A stretch of 6,795 nt of DNA from Acidimicrobiales bacterium. Lineage in GTDB: Bacteria > Actinomycetota > Acidimicrobiia > Acidimicrobiales > Acidimicrobilacustridaceae. Position 1 is the first letter of the stretch. Every line of letters starts with the position of its first letter. Position numbers and translations under genes: made by a program. The notes beneath the pieces were generated by a model, which had not been told where the DNA came from, ran no database searches, and worked only from the letters and a program-made list of their open reading frames with translations. The stretch covers positions 1-6,795 of the forward strand of contig JALRFT010000314.1 in NCBI GenBank assembly GCA_023261915.1, read 5' to 3'. Positions 1 through 6,283 of the stretch are shown here, one piece after another.

Positions 1-261
1 GCGGCGGGGCAGAACTGGCTGTCCCAGCGTCAGGCCCCCGCCACCACCGGGGCGGTGGCGACCGGTGGCGTAGCCACCAATTCCGATGCCACAACAGGCG
101 ACCCTGTGCCGGCCATCCTCATCGGCATCGCTGTCGGGGTGGTCGCCGTGGGCGGAAGCGTGCTCCTCGCCGATCGACGCGCCCGTCGTAACCGTCCGGG
201 GCCCGCAGACGTCGACCATGTCGTGGCCGGCCAGCCCGACGAGGAGTTCTGGTCCCGCTAG
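1..261 (+). CDS. C-terminal fragment of a membrane-anchored protein of unknown function (5' end outside window)
   Basis: The frame is open from the first base to the TAG at 259-261, giving 86 residues of a gene that begins upstream of the window. The visible part starts with an Ala/Thr/Gly-rich stretch (about residues 12-35) that looks like a flexible linker. One hydrophobic segment follows (about residues 36-57, rich in Ile, Val, Ala and Gly), then a strongly basic RRARRNR run and a short acidic tail ending EEFWSR. By the positive-inside rule the C-terminus is probably cytoplasmic and the missing N-terminal part extracytoplasmic. I do not recognise the family. A GTG at 55 could act as a start, but the frame stays open before it with similar composition, so truncation by the window edge is more likely. 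The gene converges on queE with a 10 bp gap. Confidence 0.6.
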   Translation, partial: AAGQNWLSQRQAPATTGAVATGGVATNSDATTGDPVPAILIGIAVGVVAVGGSVLLADRRARRNRPGPADVDHVVAGQPDEEFWSR

Positions 262-271
262 GTGATGTGGT

Positions 272-913
272 TCAGGGGATCCCGATCACTTTGTGGGTCT
301 GGACGCTGAGCCGCCAGCGGGGGTGGGCCAAGCAGTACGCAACGGCCGACTGGGTGTTGGCGTCACGCTCCGGACCGTCCATGGGTTGCACGAACCAGTG
401 GCTGAACGCCAGGTGCTCGAACCGTTCCGGTTCGGCGCCCGTCTGGGGATAGACGACCTTGAGCTCGTCACCGGTGGTCACCACGAGATCAGCACCCGCC
501 TTTGGACTGACGCACACCCAGTCGACGCCGTTGGGAACCTCGATGGTCCCGTTCGTCTCAATGGCGACCTCGAAACCGTGCTCGTGGAATGCAGCACACA
601 ACGCCGTGTCCAGCTGCAATAGCGGCTCGCCTCCGGTGCACACCACGAGTCTCTGGTCGTGACTGGCCCCGGTGACGGGCCACAGGTCGGCGATGTGCTG
701 GGCGAGGTCCCCGGCAGTGGCGAAGGCGCCACCGCCAGGGCCGTCGATGCCGACGAAGTCGGTGTCACAGAACTGGCAGACGGCGTTAGCCCGGCTCTCC
801 TCGCGGCCGTTCCACAGGTTGCACCCGCTGAACCGGCAGAACACCGCCACCCGACCGGTGTTGGCGCCCTCGCCCTGCAGCGTGGCGAATGCTTCCTTGA
901 TGCGATAGGTCAC
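272..913 (-). CDS. queE: 7-carboxy-7-deazaguanine synthase QueE (radical SAM)
   Basis: QueE is a cytosolic radical SAM enzyme that converts 6-carboxy-5,6,7,8-tetrahydropterin to 7-carboxy-7-deazaguanine, the ring contraction in preQ0 synthesis. The 213-residue product has the family's LQGEG motif near the N-terminus (residues 12-16). The [4Fe-4S] ligands are spaced as CX14CX2C (Cys31, Cys46, Cys49), the expanded spacing found in one QueE subgroup instead of the canonical CX3CX2C. Further motifs are a TGGEP SAM-binding motif (93-97), ETNGT (119-123), QPMDG (176-180) and QTHK near the C-terminus (205-208). Length is normal for the family and the gene looks intact. The start is GTG at 913, overlapping the queC stop as GTGA (910-913), so translation is probably coupled to queC. 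No strong Shine-Dalgarno sequence precedes it. Assignment is firm by motif; the cellular use of the product is not visible here. Confidence 0.93.
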   Translation of the reverse strand: MTYRIKEAFATLQGEGANTGRVAVFCRFSGCNLWNGREESRANAVCQFCDTDFVGIDGPGGGAFATAGDLAQHIADLWPVTGASHDQRLVVCTGGEPLLQLDTALCAAFHEHGFEVAIETNGTIEVPNGVDWVCVSPKAGADLVVTTGDELKVVYPQTGAEPERFEHLAFSHWFVQPMDGPERDANTQSAVAYCLAHPRWRLSVQTHKVIGIP

Positions 914-1614
914 GGGTTGGGGGTGGCGTAGGGAGCGGGGTCGGTGAGGCCGGCGTCGGCGAACCCGGCGAGGCGAATCCGGCAGGCGTCACACGTCCCA
1001 CACGCCCGGTCAGCGATCGGGTCGTAGCAGGAGAGCGTGCGGCCGTAGTCAACACCGAGGCGGACGCCGAGGCTGATGATCTCGGCCTTGGAGAGGTTGA
1101 GGAGTGGGGTGCGAAGGGTGATGTGTCGTCCCTCGGCGGCCGTGGCCCGGGTAGCCACGTCGACTACACCCTGGAAGGCGGCGATGAACTCGGGGCGGCA
1201 GTCGGGGTAGCCGGAGTAGTCGACGGCGTTCACGCCGATCCACACCTCAGAAGCGTCACGCACCTCGGCGAGACCGAGGGCGAGGGAGAGGAGCACGGTG
1301 TTGCGGGCGGGCACGTACGTGATGGGGATACCACTCTCGGGTGCTGTCGGTTCATGGGGGACGGCGCCGTCTCCGGTGAGGGCCGATCCCCCGATGGCCC
1401 CGAGGTCGACGCTGATAATCACGTGCTCGGCGCCTGCCTCGGCGGCGAGGGCCCGGGCGGCATCGAGCTCGACCTCGTGGCGTTGGCCGTAGGAGACCGA
1501 GAGCGCCGTGCACTGTCGGCCCTCACTGCGGGCGGCGGCGAGGCAGGTGGCCGAATCGAGGCCTCCGCTCAGGAGGACGATGGCCCGGGCCTGATCAATC
1601 GGTCCGGGTGTCAT
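910..1614 (-). CDS. queC: 7-cyano-7-deazaguanine synthase QueC
   Basis: QueC is an ATP-dependent, zinc-containing PP-loop enzyme that converts 7-carboxy-7-deazaguanine and ammonia to preQ0. The 234-residue product carries the PP-loop SGGLDSAT at residues 16-23 and SYGQRHEVEL at 41-50. It also has YVPARN at 100-105 and a VNAVDYSGYPDCRPEF block at 128-143, all characteristic of QueC. The C-terminal zinc site is complete: Cys196, Cys205, Cys208 and Cys211 in an SCYDP...CGTCDAC arrangement. The start is ATG at 1614; no in-frame start codon was found in the bases just upstream. It is the first gene of a two-gene minus-strand unit, with queE following through a 4 bp overlap. Its substrate is the QueE product, so the pair forms consecutive steps. 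queD and folE homologues, needed upstream in the pathway, must lie elsewhere. No preQ1 riboswitch was recognised upstream. Confidence 0.94.
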   Translation of the reverse strand: MTPGPIDQARAIVLLSGGLDSATCLAAARSEGRQCTALSVSYGQRHEVELDAARALAAEAGAEHVIISVDLGAIGGSALTGDGAVPHEPTAPESGIPITYVPARNTVLLSLALGLAEVRDASEVWIGVNAVDYSGYPDCRPEFIAAFQGVVDVATRATAAEGRHITLRTPLLNLSKAEIISLGVRLGVDYGRTLSCYDPIADRACGTCDACRIRLAGFADAGLTDPAPYATPNP

Positions 1615-1775
1615 CGACGGTGACCCGATGACGCCCGATCCGCATGGTGAGTGGCGGCGAGTGGGCAGAAACCCTTGATTTCAGGCTGTTTGTGGGCCAT
1701 GGGCAGAGGCTAGTGGCCACTGAGGGAGGGTCGCACCGGAGGGTTGTCACACCCCGTCTTCATCATGGGCTCCTC
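1615..1775. promoter_or_regulatory. Divergent intergenic region between queC and the sigma-like gene
   Basis: This is the longest non-coding stretch in the window, about 160 bp, and lies between two divergently oriented genes. Promoters for both are therefore expected here, though I could not assign convincing -35/-10 pairs. A TTGATT at 1676-1681 on the plus strand lacks a good -10 partner. A perfect 10 bp palindrome, AGTGGCCACT, lies at 1712-1721 and could be an operator half, but a 10 bp palindrome is expected several times by chance in a window this size. If the sigma-like gene starts at the earlier ATG (1644), most of this region would be coding. The role is inferred from gene layout only. 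Confidence 0.3.
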
Positions 1776-2543
1776 ATGACCACTGCACAGCGCGTTTCCC
1801 CCTTCCCGTCCGTCCCACCCCTGCGCCGCCGGCGTCGGGCGGCTTCTGGCCCGTGTGTGACGCCCACTCGACCACCGGCTCGTGGGATTGATCGCCAGCG
1901 CCTGGCTGAGTTGATGGCTGCCATGGCCAACGGGGACCTCGCCGCTCCCTTTGACCTCCATCGCGAATTCAACGGGCCCTTGACAGCCGTGGTGCGACGA
2001 CACCTGCGTCGACTCAACGTCCACGCCGTTCCCGAAGAGGATGTTCAGTCGCTCGCCATCGATGCCGCACTCTGCCTGGCCGACTGTGCTGGTGCCTGGA
2101 GCCCCGAGGGTGGGGCCATGCCGTGGCACTGGGCTCATGAACGAATCCGGGCCATGGTGCACCGGTGGGTCGGTCAGTTTGCCGATTCGTGGGAGCCCGA
2201 CCGTCACGGAGGACATGTCGTCGATGCGACCGAGGCGTGGACGGGTGAGGACCCACCCATGCTCGAGGTGCTCGCCACGGTGGCCGACGAGGACCCGCTC
2301 GCCGCGTTGTTGCTGGAAGCGTTCAGCGTCGTTGGCAATCCTCGGGACTGCGAGTTGTTGCTGGCCTACACGGTGCAACGGCAGTCGGGTGACCCGTCGC
2401 CGGCGAATACCCTCAGTGCGCTCCACGGCCGTTCGCCGGAGGCCGTCCGCCAGGCGGTGTCGCGCACGCGGCGCGGTCTGATCCGGCTCGTTGCTGATGA
2501 TCCGCATTACGCCCCGCTGACCGACATCCTGCTCGTGGCCTGA
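1776..2543 (+). CDS. Sigma-70/ECF-like protein, divergent
   Basis: The predicted product has 255 residues. After a basic, Pro/Arg-rich N-terminus (about 1-37), residues 52-135 resemble sigma region 2. The order is a GDLAAPFDLHREF start, an Arg-rich helix, an acidic EEDVQSLAIDAAL segment in the place of the usual EDLVQETFL, and a PEGGAMPWHWAHERIRAMV segment in the place of the region 2.3/2.4 helices. An acidic linker follows (about 150-175). Residues 190-238, with SALHGRSPEAVRQAVSRTRRGL, look like a region 4 helix-turn-helix. I infer an ECF-like sigma factor or a sigma-derived DNA-binding regulator; the similarity is by eye and weak in region 2. The frame is open back to an ATG at 1644 (299 residues). 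Those 44 extra residues have poorer G/C third positions and rare AGG and CTA codons, so I prefer the ATG at 1776. A GTG at 1857 is also possible. No clear Shine-Dalgarno sequence precedes any of them. It ends 4 bp from the convergent glucan phosphorylase gene. Confidence 0.6.
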   Translation: MTTAQRVSPFPSVPPLRRRRRAASGPCVTPTRPPARGIDRQRLAELMAAMANGDLAAPFDLHREFNGPLTAVVRRHLRRLNVHAVPEEDVQSLAIDAALCLADCAGAWSPEGGAMPWHWAHERIRAMVHRWVGQFADSWEPDRHGGHVVDATEAWTGEDPPMLEVLATVADEDPLAALLLEAFSVVGNPRDCELLLAYTVQRQSGDPSPANTLSALHGRSPEAVRQAVSRTRRGLIRLVADDPHYAPLTDILLVA

Positions 2544-2547
2544 ACGA

Positions 2548-4386
2548 TCACCGTTGGTGGCGATTCCGGGCGTCGATGGCGGCCGGCACGTAGTAGCGAT
2601 CGGTGTAGTCATCGATCATGCGGCCGGCATCGAGGAACGGGCACAACTCGGCCATGGCGGTGCGAACCATCTCGAGCCATCGGTGAGGCATCCCGCTGGC
2701 GTCACGGTCTGCGAACAGTGGCACCACCTGTTGCTCCAGCACACTGAAGGTGGCATTGCCGTCGATGGCGTCGCGTGAAGGATCGTCGGACTCATCGCTC
2801 GCCGACGCAATGACCCACCCGACGTTGGACCGATTGCACTCGTCCCACCAGCCGTCGCTCACCGAACAGTTGAGTCCGCCGTTGAATACCGCTTTCATCC
2901 CACTTGTCCCACACGCTTCCATGGGACGCACGGGAGTGTTCAGCCACACGTCGCAACCGGCGACGAGCGTGCGGGCCAGATCCATGTCGTAGTCCTCGAC
3001 GAACACCACTCGGTCACTGATGTCGAGCCGCTCGGCCGCTCGCACCAGGTCGCCGATCAGCGCCTGTCCGGCGGGGTCGGCGGGATGGGCTTTGCCGGCG
3101 AACACGAACTGCACTGGTGAGGTGGCATCGCGCACGAGCCGGATGAGCCGGTCTTCGTCGCTGAGGAGCAGATCCGCTCGCTTGTAGGTGGCGAACCGGC
3201 GAGCGAAGCCGATGGTGAGTGCCTCGGGATCGAGGAGCGAATCGATTGGGGGCCCGGAGGTTCCGTTGCGTTCCCGGGCGGCGGCGAGCCGATGGCGGAC
3301 GTCGTGGACGAGTGTGGTTCGCAGCGCCGAGCGGGTCGACCACAACTCCTCGTCGGGAATGGCCGTGGCCCCGTGCCACATTGGCGGATCAACGTCGGGC
3401 CAATGGGACCCGAGATGACGACGCCACACCGACACCATCTCGGGCGCCGTCCACGTCTCGGGATCCACACCGTTGGTCACCGCAGCAATCGGGACCTCAG
3501 CCGGGGCGAGTTCCGGCCAGACCGCTGCGAACATCGATCGACTGGTGGCGGCGTGGAGTTCGGCGACGGCATTGGTCGCCCCCGAGAGCCGCAGACTCAT
3601 GACTGCCATGTTGAAGCTGGCGTTGGGCGGAGTCCCCGGCTCGTGACCGAGCGCCAGGAGCTCGTCGGTGGTGATCCCGAGATCCGCACACCATCGATCG
3701 AAGTGCTCGGTGATCAGTGACGTGTCGAAGCGGTCGATGCCGGCAGGCACGGGGGTGTGGGTGGTGAACAACGCCCCCCGCCGTACTGACGCAATGGCGT
3801 CGACCCAACAGAGACCGTCCTCAGTCATGGACTGCCGGATGCGTTCGAGGGCCGAGAATCCGGCGTGGCCCTCGTTGAGATGGAACACGTCGGGGCGGAT
3901 CCCGAGGGCGGCGAGCATGCGCACTCCGCCGATGCCGAGAATCAGCTCTTGGTGGAGGCGGTGACGTTCGCCCCCGCGATAGAGACGGTCGGTGATGGTC
4001 CGATGTCGGGGGGCGTTGTCGTCGAGATCGGTGGTGAGCAGGTAGAGCGGAATCTGACCGACCTGGGCCCGTAGTGCTCCGACCCGGACCTCATCCCCGG
4101 CGATGTCGACGCTCACCCGGAGGTCGCGTACCGGTTCAAGACCAACCGATCGGGGATCGACGTCGTCGTCGGTGGCGTGCTGGTTGCCGAAGGCATCGAC
4201 GTGTTGGGTGAAGTAGCCGTGGGTGTAGAAGAGCCCGACCCCCACGAGGGGCAGGCTCCGGCGCGAGGCGGCCTTGAGGTGGTCGCCGGCGAGTACTCCG
4301 AGACCGCCGGCGTACTGCGGCAGGTCGGCGGAGACTCCGAACTCGGGAGAGAGGTAGGCGATGGTGGCGCCGGGGGGCAGGGCCAT
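2548..4386 (-). CDS. glgP: Alpha-glucan phosphorylase (GT35), short form
   Basis: This enzyme releases glucose 1-phosphate from alpha-1,4-glucans such as glycogen using phosphate and pyridoxal phosphate, in the cytosol. The 612-residue product begins with the family's N-terminal block: YLSPEFG at 11-17 and YAGGLGVLAGDHLKAAS at 25-41. Other conserved blocks are HLNEGHAGFSALE (169-181), FTTHTPVPAGIDRF (207-220), VTNGVD (303-308) and GFARRFATYKRADLLL (393-408). The PLP site lies in MEACGTSGMK, placing the Schiff-base lysine at Lys498, followed by NGGLNCSVSDGWWDE. This matches the core of the TIGR02094 type. Many actinobacterial relatives are about 850 residues and carry an N-terminal DUF3417 domain, which is absent here: an in-frame TGA lies at 4420-4422, just upstream of the ATG at 4386. 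All recognised core motifs are present, so I regard it as a short form, not a broken gene. It lies 47 bp downstream of the HAD gene on the same strand. A weak TAGGTT element at 4397-4402, ten bases before the ATG, could mark a separate, nearly leaderless promoter. Confidence 0.9.
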   Translation of the reverse strand: MALPPGATIAYLSPEFGVSADLPQYAGGLGVLAGDHLKAASRRSLPLVGVGLFYTHGYFTQHVDAFGNQHATDDDVDPRSVGLEPVRDLRVSVDIAGDEVRVGALRAQVGQIPLYLLTTDLDDNAPRHRTITDRLYRGGERHRLHQELILGIGGVRMLAALGIRPDVFHLNEGHAGFSALERIRQSMTEDGLCWVDAIASVRRGALFTTHTPVPAGIDRFDTSLITEHFDRWCADLGITTDELLALGHEPGTPPNASFNMAVMSLRLSGATNAVAELHAATSRSMFAAVWPELAPAEVPIAAVTNGVDPETWTAPEMVSVWRRHLGSHWPDVDPPMWHGATAIPDEELWSTRSALRTTLVHDVRHRLAAARERNGTSGPPIDSLLDPEALTIGFARRFATYKRADLLLSDEDRLIRLVRDATSPVQFVFAGKAHPADPAGQALIGDLVRAAERLDISDRVVFVEDYDMDLARTLVAGCDVWLNTPVRPMEACGTSGMKAVFNGGLNCSVSDGWWDECNRSNVGWVIASASDESDDPSRDAIDGNATFSVLEQQVVPLFADRDASGMPHRWLEMVRTAMAELCPFLDAGRMIDDYTDRYYVPAAIDARNRHQR

Positions 4387-4433
4387 GACAAGGCCGAACC
4401 TATCGGCGCCCTGCCGGGGTCACGCCGTGATGT

Positions 4434-5117
4434 TCAGATTTCGTGGCGGTCGACGACGTCGGCAAGGTCGGCGACGCTGTCGATGATGTGGGTATGGGGC
4501 GCTCCGGTGAGTGTGGCCCGGTCGTGGGCCCCGGTGAGTACACCGGCCACGATGCCGGCCCCGGCGTGGTGGCCGCACCACAGGTCACTGGTCGTGTCAC
4601 CGACCACGGCCACCTGACGGACGTCATCAATGGCGAGTCGCAGCATCGCCGCCAGCACGAGATCGGGGGCGGGTCGTCCCCTGACCCCGGGCCCGGGTGC
4701 GAGGGCCGCATCAATGAGTTGCTGCCATCCGAGTCGCTCGATGATGCGTTGCTGGGTCTCGGCCGTGAACCCGGTGGTGAGACAGACCTTCACCCCACGC
4801 TCTCGCAGTGTGCCGATGGCCTCGGCTGCACCGGGGAGTGCGGCCACCTCGCCGTCGTCGATGCGGCGACGAATGGAGGCCTCAAACCCGGCGAGTGCCG
4901 CCTGCGCTCGGGTCTCATCGTCGAGGAGATGTCGGAACACGGTGATCTTCGACTGGCCCATGGTGTCGTGCACGTAACGGATGCGTTGGTCGTTGTCAGG
5001 GTCATCGGCTCCGATACCGACGGCGACGAGGGCGTCAAGGAAGGCTCCATCGACGAGACCCCCGTCAGTCACGGTGGTGCCAGCCATGTCGAGTACGGCG
5101 AGGGTGATGCCAGTCAT
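4434..5117 (-). CDS. Phosphonatase-like HAD hydrolase (TIGR03351/PhnX-like)
   Basis: The 227-residue product is a HAD-superfamily enzyme of the phosphonatase-like clade, related to PhnX, which hydrolyses phosphonoacetaldehyde to acetaldehyde and phosphate. HAD motif I is DMAGTTV (residues 10-16) with nucleophile Asp10 and the phosphonatase-type AGT in place of the usual second Asp. The cap domain holds MGQSK (53-57), placing Lys57 at the position of the PhnX Schiff-base lysine. Motif II is LTTGF (113-117). The usual motif III lysine is an arginine, Arg148 in GRPAPD. Motif IV is VVGDTTSD (171-178) with Asp174 and Asp178. The C-terminal GVLTGAH (192-198) and APHTHIIDSVADL (206-218) are hallmarks of this clade. 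The intact active site predicts a 2-oxoethylphosphonate-type substrate, either phosphonoacetaldehyde or a close relative. The ATG at 5117 overlaps the FAD oxidoreductase stop as ATGA, so the two are very likely co-translated and sequential. No PhnW transaminase or phosphonate transporter is in the window. Confidence 0.88.
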   Translation of the reverse strand: MTGITLAVLDMAGTTVTDGGLVDGAFLDALVAVGIGADDPDNDQRIRYVHDTMGQSKITVFRHLLDDETRAQAALAGFEASIRRRIDDGEVAALPGAAEAIGTLRERGVKVCLTTGFTAETQQRIIERLGWQQLIDAALAPGPGVRGRPAPDLVLAAMLRLAIDDVRQVAVVGDTTSDLWCGHHAGAGIVAGVLTGAHDRATLTGAPHTHIIDSVADLADVVDRHEI

Positions 5118-6283
5118 CGGGCAGCCACCACGGGGTCGGGAGTGGTGACGCCAAGATGATCAGAGAAGGTCTGCTCTGCAATGGCCGGGGAGAGCGTCAT
5201 ACCCCGTCCACCCGGGCCGGTCACGACCCACACGTCATCGAGCGGCTGGTCCCGCCAGCAGATGCCGCCGTCGGCGACCTGGGAGTACACACCAGTCCAT
5301 CGCCGAACGATGGGAGGAAGGGGTCGACCGAGGATGGTCTCGATGCGTGTTGCCAGTTCTGTGTAGGGCCTCTCATCGCAGGCGAAGTCGAACGGCTCCT
5401 CGTAGTGGTGGGTGTCGCCAATGGTGAGTTCACCGCCGGCCCGCTGGGAGACGAGGAGTTGGAGGGCGAACCGGTCCACGATCTCCGCCGGCGGTTCAAG
5501 GTTGGCCCGGGCGGGAACGTCAAACCCGGGGTAGTAGCGCAGGGAGTCACCGTCGGCGACCGAGGTCGTGAGTCTCTCGGGCAGCGGTGCTGTCTGCATC
5601 ATCTGGAGCATGACCCGCCGCACCGGTGCCCCGGCGAGCAGATCGGCGAGTGGTCCGGCGTGGTGTTCAGCTCCCGGGCACACGACCACCAGATCTCCGC
5701 GGTGGTGGGCCCCGCTGTGGTCAGTGACCACGCCTGAGGCAATCTCGGTCACCGTGCGTCCGCCGAAGAACTCATAGGTCGGACCACCCTCCACCGATTG
5801 CTCGGTGAGGTGACGGCGCAGCGCACCGAGGGCATGCCCCGGCTCGACCACGGCATCGGCCCGACACCACAGGGCCCCAAGGAAGGTGCCGCCGAGAGCC
5901 GGGTTGACCCGTCGAGTGGCCTCGGCATCGAGCAGTTCGACCTGACGATCGTTGGCATCGGAACGTTCCACGACCTCGGTGAGCACGGCGAGCTCGTCGG
6001 GGCGGTGGACGACCGTCAGTGACCCGTCGGGGCGAAAACCGACGCCGGGGGCATCGACGGCGAACGCTTCCCACAGGTGGCGGGCACGAAGGGCCAGATC
6101 GAGTTCCTCACCGGCGGCTCGGCCACTGACCCACACCAGGCCGAAGTTGCGCACGGTCGCCGACCGCGGCTCGGAGTCGCGCTCGAGGTGGGTGACGTCC
6201 CAACCGCAACGCTGCGCCCACACGGCGTGCATGGTGCCGAGAATGCCGGCTCCGACGATGACGACCCGGGGACGGATCGGCAT
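5114..6283 (-). CDS. FAD-dependent oxidoreductase of the phosphonate-associated DAO type (TIGR03364-like)
   Basis: The 389-residue product belongs to the D-amino-acid oxidase/glycine oxidase-type flavoproteins. It begins with a Rossmann FAD-binding motif, VVIVGAGILG (residues 7-16), with an acidic end of the second strand at HLERD. The RNFGLVW block (45-51) is typical of the subgroup that is a genomic neighbour of PhnX-like HAD enzymes. A C-terminal FAD-contact block, TGPGGRGMTLSPAIAE (355-370), is also present. The expected reaction is oxidative deamination of an aminophosphonate or N-alkylated aminophosphonate to the matching aldehyde, with O2 reduced to H2O2. The exact substrate cannot be read from the sequence. 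Its stop overlaps the HAD start (ATGA), and its ATG at 6283 overlaps the peroxiredoxin stop (TGATG at 6281-6285), so all three are probably translationally coupled. No signal peptide is seen, so the enzyme is presumably cytosolic. Family assignment is good; substrate is inferred from the neighbour. Confidence 0.87.
   Translation of the reverse strand: MPIRPRVVIVGAGILGTMHAVWAQRCGWDVTHLERDSEPRSATVRNFGLVWVSGRAAGEELDLALRARHLWEAFAVDAPGVGFRPDGSLTVVHRPDELAVLTEVVERSDANDRQVELLDAEATRRVNPALGGTFLGALWCRADAVVEPGHALGALRRHLTEQSVEGGPTYEFFGGRTVTEIASGVVTDHSGAHHRGDLVVVCPGAEHHAGPLADLLAGAPVRRVMLQMMQTAPLPERLTTSVADGDSLRYYPGFDVPARANLEPPAEIVDRFALQLLVSQRAGGELTIGDTHHYEEPFDFACDERPYTELATRIETILGRPLPPIVRRWTGVYSQVADGGICWRDQPLDDVWVVTGPGGRGMTLSPAIAEQTFSDHLGVTTPDPVVAAR

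Noticed and set aside
1123..1623. 166-codon plus-strand open frame opposite queC
   Set aside because: It is antisense to a complete QueC with PP-loop and zinc site. The Gly-rich, acidic translation matches no family I recognise.
1615..1700. preQ1 riboswitch upstream of queC
   Set aside because: The minus-strand leader shows neither the A-rich tail nor the small hairpin of preQ1 riboswitches.
1712..1721. Perfect 10 bp palindrome AGTGGCCACT as an operator
   Set aside because: A palindrome this short is expected several times by chance in a window of this size, and no second copy or longer symmetry surrounds it. I keep it only as a note in the intergenic entry.
2544..2547. Terminator between the convergent sigma-like gene and glgP
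   Set aside because: The gap is only 4 bp. I saw no hairpin with a T-run across the junction, so any termination signal would lie inside the coding sequences.
1710..2612. 300-codon minus-strand open frame opposite the sigma-like gene
   Set aside because: Its composition is that of a complement frame (rich in Arg, Gly, His and Pro, with no recognisable motif), and it overlaps the 3' end of glgP. The plus-strand frame has a helix-turn-helix and ends just short of glgP without overlapping it.
4443..5159. 238-codon plus-strand open frame opposite the HAD gene
   Set aside because: It is a shadow of a strongly motif-supported phosphonatase-like gene. The Gly/Asp/Val-rich translation shows no domain.
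5156..5737. 193-codon plus-strand open frame opposite the FAD oxidoreductase
   Set aside because: It is a GC-driven antisense frame inside a gene with clear FAD-binding motifs. The translation shows no domain or motif.
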